Shown here piece by piece: positions 6,324 to 13,067 of a DNA stretch of 21,480 bases (within the stretch, counting starts at the first letter, position 1; each line of letters starts with the position of its first letter). A model generated the notes under the pieces. That model had not been told where the DNA came from, did not search any database, and saw nothing but the letters and a program-made list of their open reading frames with translations. Source of the stretch: CAZGAH01 sp964523295 (GTDB lineage Bacteria > Desulfobacterota > Desulfovibrionia > Desulfovibrionales > Desulfovibrionaceae); the NCBI GenBank assembly GCA_964523295.1, contig CAZGAH010000071.1, forward strand, positions 1 to 21,480. The letters are read 5' to 3'. The translations under genes were made by a program, and so were the position numbers.

Positions 6324-7749
6324 AATAGCGGTAATGATCGGGTTTGTAGGGACCCTCCACGGGCACGCCGAGGTATTCGGCCTGCTGCGGCGTCAGGCGA
6401 TCGAGCCTGGCACTGAAGCGTCCCAGGTGCAGGCGGGCCACTTCTTCGTCCAGCTTTTTGGGCAGCACGTAGACCTTATTCTCCAGCTGCTTGCCGGCCA
6501 GTTCCATCTGGGCCAGCACCTGGTTGGTGAAGCTGGCGCTCATGACGAAGCTGGGATGCCCGGTGGCACAGCCCAGGTTGACCAGCCGGCCCTCGGCCAG
6601 CACCAGGATCGAGCGCCCCGATTTCAGGGTCCATTTGTCGACCTGGGGCTTGATGGTGAGTTTGGAGCAGCCCTGCGTGGTTTCCAGATAGTGCATGTCG
6701 ATTTCGCTGTCGAAGTGCCCGATGTTGCAGACAATCGCCTCGTCCTTCATGCGCTCCATATGCGCGCCGGTGATGACGTGCCAGTTGCCGGTAGCGGTGA
6801 TGAAGATGTCGCCCATGGCAACGGCCTCGTCCATGGTCGTGACTTCGTAGCCCTCCATGGCGGCCTGCAGGGCGCAGATGGGGTCGATCTCGCAGATGAT
6901 GACGCGCGCGCCGAACCCGCGCATGGACTGGGCGCAGCCCTTGCCCACGTCGCCGTAGCCGACGACGACGGCTACCTTGCCGGCGATCATGATGTCCGTG
7001 GCCCGCTTGATGCCGTCGGCCAGGGACTCGCGGCAACCGTACAGATTGTCGAACTTTGATTTGGTCACGGAGTCGTTGACATTGATGGCCGGAAAAAGCA
7101 GCTCGCCGCTCTTCTCCATGTGATACAGACGATGGACGCCGGTAGTGGTCTCCTCGGACACGCCGCGCATCTTGCCCGCAATGGCCTTCCATTTGCCCGG
7201 CGTGGTCTTCAGACAGGCGCCGAGGCGCTCCATGATGATCGCGAATTCCTTGTTGCTGTGCGGCTTGTCCAGCAGCGAGGGATCGTCCTCGACCTTGACG
7301 CCCTGGTGTACCAGCAGCGTCGCATCTCCGCCGTCGTCGACGATAAGGTCGGGGCCCGAGCCGTCCGGCCAGGTCATGGCCATTTCCGTACACCACCAGT
7401 AGTCTTCGAGCGTCTCGCCCTTCCAGGCAAAGACCTTGGCGGTCCCTGCCGCGGCAATGGCCGCAGCGGCGTGGTCCTGGGTGGAGAAGATGTTGCAGGA
7501 CGCCCAGCGCAGATCGGCCCCGAGCGCGTGAAGCGTCTCGATGAGCATCGCGGTCTGGATGGTCATGTGCAGGCTGCCGGCGATCTTGAATCCTTTCAAC
7601 GGCTGCTTCGGACCGTAGACCTTCCGCAATTCCATCAGGCCGGGCATCTCGTTCTCGGCCAGCTGCATCTCCTTGCGGCCCCACTCAGCCAGGCTGATGT
7701 CAGCAACCTTGTACTCCATCGACAAATCCAAGGGTTTAACAGTACTCAT
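6322..7749 (-). CDS. ahcY: Adenosylhomocysteinase (S-adenosylhomocysteine hydrolase)
   Basis: A 475-residue cytoplasmic enzyme that splits S-adenosylhomocysteine, the inhibitory by-product of SAM-dependent methylation, into adenosine and homocysteine using bound NAD. It is full length for the longer bacterial form. The N-terminal part has DLRWASCNIFSTQDHAAAAI; the NAD-binding motif is VVVGYGDVGKGCAQS; NIGHFDSEID and HPSFVMSASFTNQVLAQ follow. The C-terminus ends in the conserved KPDHYRY tail, which contributes to the cofactor site of the partner subunit. The ATG at 7749 lies seven bases after the stop of the regulator gene, and its GGAGG is embedded in that gene's last codons, so translation is probably coupled. 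Expected regulation is by the upstream SahR-type repressor. Confidence 0.97.
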   Translation of the reverse strand: MSTVKPLDLSMEYKVADISLAEWGRKEMQLAENEMPGLMELRKVYGPKQPLKGFKIAGSLHMTIQTAMLIETLHALGADLRWASCNIFSTQDHAAAAIAAAGTAKVFAWKGETLEDYWWCTEMAMTWPDGSGPDLIVDDGGDATLLVHQGVKVEDDPSLLDKPHSNKEFAIIMERLGACLKTTPGKWKAIAGKMRGVSEETTTGVHRLYHMEKSGELLFPAINVNDSVTKSKFDNLYGCRESLADGIKRATDIMIAGKVAVVVGYGDVGKGCAQSMRGFGARVIICEIDPICALQAAMEGYEVTTMDEAVAMGDIFITATGNWHVITGAHMERMKDEAIVCNIGHFDSEIDMHYLETTQGCSKLTIKPQVDKWTLKSGRSILVLAEGRLVNLGCATGHPSFVMSASFTNQVLAQMELAGKQLENKVYVLPKKLDEEVARLHLGRFSARLDRLTPQQAEYLGVPVEGPYKPDHYRY

Positions 7750-7756
7750 CGGGAAT

Positions 7757-8740
7757 TCAAACCTCCGTGGTCTGATTGTTTGCGTTGCCGTTCAGCTGCA
7801 GGCCTGCCTGGCCGGCGGGCTTGCGGGCCGTGACGAGCTGAATGGACAAACCATTATTCACTGCGTAACATTTCCTGTTGTCGATCGTGAACCCGGCTTG
7901 CGTCAGCCAGGCGTCGAGTTCGACCTCTTCGAAACCGAGCCAGCGGTCGCCGTAGGCGAAGCGCATGGTTTCGTTGCCGTGCTTGACCAGGTCCGCGACC
8001 ACCAGCCCCGCGCCGGGACTCAGCGTCCGGCAGGCCTCCTGCAGGGCGCGTTGCGGGTCGGAGAGATGGTGCAGTGCCATGCTGCACACCGCGAACTCCG
8101 CTTCGCCGTCGCGCAGGGGCAGATGCTCGAGTTCGCCGATGCGCAGCGAAACCTCGGCCTGGGCATCGGCGAAGCGCTTGCGGGCCAGCTCGATCATCTG
8201 CAGCGAGGAGTCCACGCCGATCAGATGCTGCGAGCGCGCGGACAGCGCCTGGAGCAGATTGCCCGTGCCGCAGCCCATGTCGACGATCGACCCGCAGCAC
8301 GGCGTGCGGGCGAGTATCTCGGCCGTGAGATCGAAACTGCCGAGAATCNNNNNNNNNNCCCGGCTGAGCTGATCCCATTTCCCGGCAACGGCATCGAAAA
8401 AGCGCCGCGTTTCCTGCGCCCGCTCATGAATGATCGTCGCGGCCCGCCGGATATCCTGCTCCAGCCCGGGATCGCCCGAAAACAACCCTGTCAGCGCGGT
8501 CAACACCTTATGGGCATCAGCCTCGCGCGAGGCAGCGTAGAATACCCATAGCCCGTCGCGACGCGATGTCAGCAGCCCGGCATCGGCCATCACCTTCAAA
8601 TGCCGCGACACGCGCGACTGCCCCATCTCGAAGATGGACTCCAGCTCGCGCACGTTCAGCTCGTGCCCGAGCAAGACGTTCAGCATCCGCAATCGCGTCT
8701 CGTCGGCCAGGGCCTTGAATACGGGCAACAACATCACCAT
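7757..8740 (-). CDS. sahR: ArsR-type regulator fused to a SAM-methyltransferase domain (SahR type)
   Basis: 327 residues as given, including four unknown residues from a run of N (8349-8358). The N-terminus is an ArsR winged helix: FKALADETRLRMLN, recognition helix QSRVSRHLKVM (41-51) and wing RRDGLWVFY. The ELCVC metal site of classical ArsR proteins is absent (ELNVRELESIF), so it is not a metal sensor of that kind. After the gap comes a class I methyltransferase fold: VDMGCGTGNLL, GVDSS and SMALHHLSDP. This fusion next to ahcY is the arrangement of SahR, known in Desulfovibrionales as a repressor of methionine-cycle genes that is relieved by S-adenosylhomocysteine. The methyltransferase fold probably serves as the ligand-binding domain. 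The gene starts after a strong promoter and a palindromic site at 8753-8772. Confidence 0.9.
   Translation of the reverse strand: MVMLLPVFKALADETRLRMLNVLLGHELNVRELESIFEMGQSRVSRHLKVMADAGLLTSRRDGLWVFYAASREADAHKVLTALTGLFSGDPGLEQDIRRAATIIHERAQETRRFFDAVAGKWDQLSRXXXXILGSFDLTAEILARTPCCGSIVDMGCGTGNLLQALSARSQHLIGVDSSLQMIELARKRFADAQAEVSLRIGELEHLPLRDGEAEFAVCSMALHHLSDPQRALQEACRTLSPGAGLVVADLVKHGNETMRFAYGDRWLGFEEVELDAWLTQAGFTIDNRKCYAVNNGLSIQLVTARKPAGQAGLQLNGNANNQTTEV
8349..8358. other. Assembly gap (10 N) inside sahR
   Basis: Read on the minus strand, the protein goes from WDQLSR to ILGSFDLT across the gap. A single glutamate codon needs only one extra base (AGC CGG G-A-G ATT CTC) and would restore a natural SREILGSFDL, so the ten N probably stand for one base. 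Confidence 0.7.
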
Positions 8741-8752
8741 TGCGCAACCTTT

Positions 8753-8772
8753 ATATCAATTAATCTTGATTT
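8753..8772 (-). promoter_or_regulatory. Candidate SahR operator upstream of sahR-ahcY
   Basis: On the plus strand, ATCAA (8755-8759) and TTGAT (8766-8770) form an inverted repeat with a six-base spacer, extended by AT on the left and TT on the right. It covers the expected transcription start of the sahR promoter, just downstream of the -10 box, so a bound repressor would block initiation. A second small palindrome, AAGCC-tgaac-GGCTT (8783-8797), lies between the -10 and -35 boxes. Assignment to SahR comes from position and symmetry. Confidence 0.55.
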
Positions 8773-8773
8773 A

Positions 8774-8802
8774 GTGATACGTAAGCCTGAACGGCTTGTC
8801 AA
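8774..8802 (-). promoter_or_regulatory. Sigma70-type promoter for sahR-ahcY
   Basis: On the minus strand the -35 box is a perfect TTGACA (8797-8802), followed by a 17-base spacer and a -10 box TATCAC (8774-8779). The start codon of sahR is about 35 bases beyond the -10 box, with AAGG (in ATAAAGG) as a ribosome binding site seven bases before the ATG. Confidence 0.7.
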
Positions 8803-9239
8803 GGGGAAAATGAGGTCACATGGAGCCCGACAACCTTGACTTTTTCAGACACACTGTGGATTATTAGTCAGCTCACGGACGAGACGAATCGTACAGATGC
8901 GCGTCGGGCAAAGGACAGGCCCGGAGGCATCGACAGCACTCGAGGTATGGCCTATGACCGAGCCGATAATGAATACCGGATCGAATGAGATGATTCTGCT
9001 TCCGGAAAAGAAGACCCAGCCGTTGGCCTACTTGCAGGATACGCAGCTTGGATTGCCGGATCCTGTCAGGCTGGTGCCAGAAGATCCGACCGGGGCGATT
9101 GTCGACAAAGTCGATCATTCCATCTTCTAGTCCGTCCCGACCCGTTTCCCGGCGGGGGGGGCGCATGTCCAGGGCGCCGCAGGCGGCGTCGGGGAGAATG
9201 TTTTTCCCGTCTGTCCGCTTGGACACGAGAATTTTCCGC
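8803..9239. other. Lower-GC stretch without a recognised gene
   Basis: The middle of this interval (about 8890-9120) drops to about 50 % GC (29 of 60 bases at 8941-9000), clearly below its neighbours. A 77-codon open frame on the plus strand (8897-9130) and a longer one on the minus strand (8873-9250) overlap here. Neither has a convincing ribosome binding site, and I recognise neither as a protein family. A possible sigma70 promoter on the plus strand, TTGACT (8836-8841), 17 bases, GATTAT (8859-8864), could transcribe the stretch and the glycosyltransferase after it. It may be a decayed gene or acquired DNA. Confidence 0.4.
8836..8864 (+). promoter_or_regulatory. Possible sigma70 promoter towards the family 4 glycosyltransferase
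   Basis: TTGACT at 8836-8841 (five of six consensus bases), a 17-base spacer, and GATTAT at 8859-8864 (four of six). It points away from sahR, towards the gene starting at 9240, about 370 bases downstream. The long leader makes the link uncertain. Confidence 0.35.
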
Positions 9240-10292
9240 ATGATCCGCATCTTTCATCTCATTACCACGCTCGAGACGGGCGGCGCCGAATTGTTTTTGT
9301 ACCGGCTCGCTTCCGGGCTCGCGAAGCAGGGCTTCGTGCAGCATGTCGCCGCCATGGTGCCTTCGGAGCCAGTGGACGCGTTGTTGCGAGGGCAGGGGAT
9401 CCCGGTATCCTTTTTAGGCTTGCGGCCGGGTAGGCCGAATCCCCTGGCGATTCTGCGTTTTCTCCGCCTGCTGCGCGAATTCAGACCCCACGTGCTCCAG
9501 ACCTGGCTGTATCATGCCGACCTGTTGGGCCTGTTCGGCCGGCTGGCCGGCGTGCGGAGGCTGGTCTGGAACATCCGCTGCACGGACATGGATTTTTCCC
9601 GCTACAGCCCCTTGACCGGATTGACGGTCAAGCTCTGCGCCAGTTTGTCCCGGCTGCCGACGATGGTGCTTACCAACGCCTGCGCGGCGCGCGACTTTCA
9701 TCTGCGCTCGGGGTACCGGCCGCGGGAATTCCGCGTCATCCCGAATGGCTACGATCTTTCCGTGTTCAAGCCGGATCCCGAGGCCAGACTCCGGCTGCGT
9801 CGCGCCATGGGGGTGGCCGACGACGACGTACTGGTCGGGCTGGCCGCCCGTTACGATCCGATGAAAGGCCACGAGATTTTTGCCCGGGCCGCCGGGCTGG
9901 CCTTGCAGCGTTGCCCGAACCTGCGCTTCGTGCTCTACGGTGCGGGCATCGAACCCTGTAATGCCACGCTTGTCGCGCAGTTGCGCGAATCTAACGCGCA
10001 CGCGCGCACGCTGCTGCTGGGGCGACGAGACGACATCGAAACGCTTCATGCGGCTATGGATATCGGGCTTTCCGCCTCGTTGTTCNNNNNNNNNNNNNNN
10101 NNNNNNNNNTGCGGGAGCAAGGACTGGTTGCAGAACAGGTGGCTGGCAGCGGCCCTGGCGGACATGGGTAATCGTTCCGCCGAGTACCGTTCGACCCTTG
10201 GCCGCGCCGCACGCGCGCGCATGGAGGGACACTTCAGCATGGAGCGCATCGTCGATGCCTACGCCGGGCTCTATGGCGAACTGGTCCGTTGA
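9240..10292 (+). CDS. Family 4 glycosyltransferase (GT-B fold), interrupted by an assembly gap
   Basis: 350 residues as given. The N-terminal domain begins MIRIFHLITTLETGGAE, the typical GT4 opening with the glycine-rich loop, and continues with HVLQTWLYHADLLG. The C-terminal domain has FRVIPNGYD, then VGLAARYDPMKGHEIF (donor phosphate-binding Arg and Lys), then LLLGRRDDI and MDIGLSASLF. There a run of 24 N (10086-10109) begins, exactly where the EX7E donor-binding motif should follow. After the gap only CGSKDWLQNRW precedes LAAALADMG, so several tens of residues are probably missing. The start ATG at 9240 matches family N-termini although its ribosome binding site is weak. The likely role is transfer of a sugar to a lipid- or polymer-linked glycan in the cytoplasm. 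Donor and acceptor are unknown. Confidence 0.88.
   Translation: MIRIFHLITTLETGGAELFLYRLASGLAKQGFVQHVAAMVPSEPVDALLRGQGIPVSFLGLRPGRPNPLAILRFLRLLREFRPHVLQTWLYHADLLGLFGRLAGVRRLVWNIRCTDMDFSRYSPLTGLTVKLCASLSRLPTMVLTNACAARDFHLRSGYRPREFRVIPNGYDLSVFKPDPEARLRLRRAMGVADDDVLVGLAARYDPMKGHEIFARAAGLALQRCPNLRFVLYGAGIEPCNATLVAQLRESNAHARTLLLGRRDDIETLHAAMDIGLSASLFXXXXXXXXCGSKDWLQNRWLAAALADMGNRSAEYRSTLGRAARARMEGHFSMERIVDAYAGLYGELVR
10086..10109. other. Assembly gap (24 N) inside the family 4 glycosyltransferase
   Basis: The gap removes the expected EGFPNVVxEAMACG-type region. The bases right after it read more naturally in a different frame (REQGLVAEQVAGS) before the correct frame resumes, which suggests sequence error at the contig end as well as missing sequence. 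Confidence 0.75.
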
Positions 10293-10349
10293 CGAGCGCC
10301 GTCCGCGGCGTTCAGTGGAGAGGGCAGAGGTGAGGGCAGGCGCACGGCT

Positions 10350-10991
10350 TCAATGGGCAGGAGGGGCGGCGTCGCAGCCGTCATCGCTGCCCGGAGTCCT
10401 GGCCGCGGCGCAGCGCTGATATTCCCAGGTGAGCACCAGGTCGTCGCGCGCCTTGGGGGCCAGCCTGGTTATAAACTCCTTGAGCGGCAGGACGTTGATC
10501 ATTACGGAAAAATGTTCGCGACTGCGGGGGAAGGTCGCCAGACCGAGATCCCGGTGGTCCCAGGGCTCGGTCACCAGCTCGATTTCATCCAGAAGGGATT
10601 CGGTAAAACAGACCTGATCCGGCGCCGGGCCATCGGATATCGGGTCCGCGCGCCATTGGGCCTCGCTGACGCCCGTCAGTTCCGACTTGTGTACGCAGAG
10701 CAGTTCGCCGAGCAGACTGTCAGGATGGAGATGTTCGACAGGCACGGCGAGGAACCAGGCGATACGGTCAAGCAGAAACAAGGCCTTGTGCCGATCGACC
10801 CCCCGGGTTCCCGTGGCGTCCAGGATTTGTCTCACGGGCAGGCGCTGCCTGGCCAGGAGTTTTTGGCAATGCGCGTCGACAACGGCCTGCTGCACGTCAT
10901 GGAGCGGGTCGGTCCGGTTCGGCCGCAGGCAGAAACGATACGCCGCAACGCCCGAGCCGGCCAGGATCAGGATGGCAATCGCTGTCCACAT
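10350..10991 (-). CDS. Membrane-anchored protein of unknown function, downstream of purA
   Basis: 213 residues, no family recognised. One N-terminal membrane segment (WTAIAILILAGSGVAAYRF, residues 2-20) ends in a basic patch, so the rest is probably cytoplasmic, although a non-cleaved signal anchor cannot be excluded. The segment ALFLLDRIAWFLAVPVEHLHPDSLLGEL resembles the first part of acyl-carrier-protein-like domains (helix, then a G/A-V-x-P-x-x-L-x-P-D-S pattern), but the rest of that fold is not evident. The C-terminal half has KEFITRLAPKARDDLVLTWEY and an Ala/Asp-rich tail. The start lies 19 bases after the purA stop codon with AGGA eight bases before the ATG, so it is almost certainly co-transcribed with purA. 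Whether it has anything to do with purines is unknown. Confidence 0.75.
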   Translation of the reverse strand: MWTAIAILILAGSGVAAYRFCLRPNRTDPLHDVQQAVVDAHCQKLLARQRLPVRQILDATGTRGVDRHKALFLLDRIAWFLAVPVEHLHPDSLLGELLCVHKSELTGVSEAQWRADPISDGPAPDQVCFTESLLDEIELVTEPWDHRDLGLATFPRSREHFSVMINVLPLKEFITRLAPKARDDLVLTWEYQRCAAARTPGSDDGCDAAPPAH

Positions 10992-11010
10992 GGAGGTGTT
11001 CCTGTTTCCG

Positions 11011-12303
11011 CTACTCGTCTCCTCCCCGGCTGAAGGTCTGCTCGCGACCCGGACCGACGGAGATGAGTCCTGTCGGCGTGCCGGCGAGCTGTTCCACGCG
11101 CCGGAGATAGGTCTTGGCCGCTGCAGGCAGAGCCTCCCAGGAAGTCACCTGACTGATGTCCTCGTCCCACCCGGGCAGGGTTTCGTAGACCGGAGTAACG
11201 CCGGCCATGCCATTCTCTTCCTGGGGGGGATAGTCAAGGCGTCGGCCTGCGCAGTCGTAGGCGACGCATATTTTGAGTTCGGGTAAACCGCTGAGCACGT
11301 CCAGCTTGGTGATGGCGAGTTCTGTCGGACCGTTGAGACGGACGGCTTCGCGCAGGATCACGGCGTCCAGCCAGCCGCAACGACGTTTGCGACCGGTGGT
11401 GGCGCCGAATTCGACGCCGCGGTTTTGCAGCCGATCGCCGACAGCGTCATCGAGTTCGGTGGGGAAGGGCCCGCTACCGACGCGCGTCGTATAGGCCTTG
11501 ACAACGGCCACGATGCGCCCCAGCGAACGCGGCGAGCATCCGGCGCCGGCGGCGGCATTGCCCGCCACGGTATTGGAAGAGGTGACAAAGGGATAGGTTC
11601 CGTGGTCGATGTCAAGCTGGGTGCCCTGGGCACCCTCGAACAGGACGATCCGACCGGCCTGTTCGGCGTCGCGAATGGCAGCGGATACGTCGCCGAGATA
11701 CGGCGTTATCGTCGCCGCAAGGGCCGACACCTGCTCGAAAACGGCCTCCGGGTCGACAGGTGGGCGATGGTAGAGCTTTTCGAGCAGGACGTTTTTCTCC
11801 TGCAAGGCCGTGGCGATCTTTTGCCGAAGCAGCGGCAGGTTGGCCAGATCGGCGGCCCGGATGCCTGTTCGTACGGCCTTGTCTTCGTAGCAGGGGCCTA
11901 TACCGCGGCCCGTGGTTCCGATTTTGGTTTCGCTGCACCGGACGCTCTCCCGGGCGGCGTCGATTTCCTTATGATACGGCATGATCAGGTGGGTCTTGCG
12001 GCTGAGACAAAGCCGGGCGGGGCTGATGGCGATGCCGCGTCTGGTCAGGGCGTCGAGCTCGCGGCAGAACACCTCAGGATCCAGGACCACGCCGTTGCCG
12101 ATGAGACAGGTCTTTTCCTGGTGGAGAATGCCCGAGGGAATGAGATGGAGAATAAAGGTCTCGCCGTCGACGACCAGCGTATGGCCGGCATTGTTGCCGC
12201 CCTGGAAGCGGATCACCAGATCGGCCTCCGCGGTGAGCAGGTCCACAATCTTGCCCTTGCCCTCGTCTCCCCATTGCGAGCCAATGACCACGATGTTCGG
12301 CAT
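11011..12303 (-). CDS. purA: Adenylosuccinate synthetase
   Basis: 430 residues, normal length. It catalyses the GTP-dependent joining of IMP and aspartate to adenylosuccinate, the first step from IMP to AMP, in the cytoplasm. The N-terminus has the GTP-binding loop GSQWGDEGKGK (8-18), followed by RFQGGNNAGHTLV with the catalytic histidine. Further on are GTTGRGIGPCYEDK, FEGAQGTQLDIDHGTYPFVTSSN and the C-terminal GATTGRKRRCGWLD. All the motifs expected for an active enzyme are present. The ATG follows GGAGGAGGG closely. It lies between an unknown 128-residue gene upstream and a membrane-anchored unknown gene 19 bases downstream. A weak promoter-like TTGACA on the minus strand (12389-12394) may add expression. 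Confidence 0.98.
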   Translation of the reverse strand: MPNIVVIGSQWGDEGKGKIVDLLTAEADLVIRFQGGNNAGHTLVVDGETFILHLIPSGILHQEKTCLIGNGVVLDPEVFCRELDALTRRGIAISPARLCLSRKTHLIMPYHKEIDAARESVRCSETKIGTTGRGIGPCYEDKAVRTGIRAADLANLPLLRQKIATALQEKNVLLEKLYHRPPVDPEAVFEQVSALAATITPYLGDVSAAIRDAEQAGRIVLFEGAQGTQLDIDHGTYPFVTSSNTVAGNAAAGAGCSPRSLGRIVAVVKAYTTRVGSGPFPTELDDAVGDRLQNRGVEFGATTGRKRRCGWLDAVILREAVRLNGPTELAITKLDVLSGLPELKICVAYDCAGRRLDYPPQEENGMAGVTPVYETLPGWDEDISQVTSWEALPAAAKTYLRRVEQLAGTPTGLISVGPGREQTFSRGGDE

Positions 12304-12432
12304 GTCGCCCTCCTCCAGGCGTAAAGATGGCCGGGCAGAAAAGCTTTTACTGCCGACGCTCGACGTTCCTAGTAAACCCGCGCAGTGATGTCAATCCGGG
12401 CAAGGCGCGACAAACTGCATTCCGGGCTGCGG

Positions 12433-12819
12433 TCAATCGGCTTCGCTGTCGCACGGGCTGCCGTTGTCGTCGCGGGGTTTGAATTGCAGCACCTTGGCGC
12501 GCTGTCTGGCAAGCTCGGCGGGGTTTTGTCCGGGCTGGGAGGGCGCAGGGCCTTCGAGCACGTCAGCCAGAAGCGGATCGAGGCTGTGCGAGCGCATTTC
12601 CATATCCTTGGGCCGGCTGGTCTGAGCCCAATTATAGTTGAAGAGCTGATTTTTCCAGCGCATGGCCTGAATGAAGCCGAAAATGAGCGTAGCTTCCTCC
12701 CAGCGCCGCGTGGGTTCGAAGTGTTGCACCTGGGCGGCGTATTTTTCCCATAAGGCCATGAGCGAGGCCTCGTCGAAGGAATTGAGCTGGCGGGCCAGTT
12801 TCTGCAAAATTTTATCCAA
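12433..12819 (-). CDS. Conserved-looking hypothetical protein upstream of purA
   Basis: A 128-residue soluble, probably helical protein with no family I recognise. The first 75 residues are well structured and rich in aromatic and charged residues (LARQLNSFDEASLMALWEKYA, WEEATLIFGFIQAMRWKNQLFNYNW), while the C-terminus (PSQPGQNPAELARQRAK onwards) looks disordered and acidic. The coding frame is supported by strong third-position GC bias and by a fixed setting: it starts opposite purH and ends about 130 bases before purA. It may belong to the same transcript as purA. No catalytic motif or membrane segment is visible. Confidence 0.7.
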   Translation of the reverse strand: MDKILQKLARQLNSFDEASLMALWEKYAAQVQHFEPTRRWEEATLIFGFIQAMRWKNQLFNYNWAQTSRPKDMEMRSHSLDPLLADVLEGPAPSQPGQNPAELARQRAKVLQFKPRDDNGSPCDSEAD

Positions 12820-12972
12820 CGCTATAGACTCCTGTTCGCATCGTCGCGGTGAGAGCGTCGCTGTCGGGGGAGGGGAGCGACTTCAGAGGCCTGGCAAGGG
12901 CCTCGCCAACCCCCGCAATGGGCCGGATTGCACGACATCAGTGGCTGCCGGCGAAAAATCGGGGTCCGGCAC

Positions 12973-13001
12973 TTGAAAAATGCGGCAAAGCGACCTACCC
13001 T
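12973..13001 (+). promoter_or_regulatory. Candidate promoter for the purH-RNB-plsY operon
   Basis: TTGAAA (12973-12978), 17-base spacer, TACCCT (12996-13001), about 65 bases before the purH start. The -35 box is five of six consensus bases; the -10 keeps the important first, second and last positions. No purine riboswitch or clear operator is recognisable between 12820 and 13067. Confidence 0.45.
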
Positions 13002-13067
13002 CCGGGCTGTTCGACAACCTGGCGCTGGTGCCGGAAGCGGCCTCACCGCGCTGCCTTGGGAGCCACC

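Noticed and set aside
8873..9250. Minus-strand open frame of 125 codons
   Set aside because: No recognisable motif, no ribosome binding site, and it overlaps the N-terminus of the glycosyltransferase gene on the other strand.
12849..13067. N-terminal extension of purH that might be the missing cyclohydrolase domain
   Set aside because: Only 73 codons, no MGS-like motif, and a good ribosome binding site precedes the ATG at 13068.
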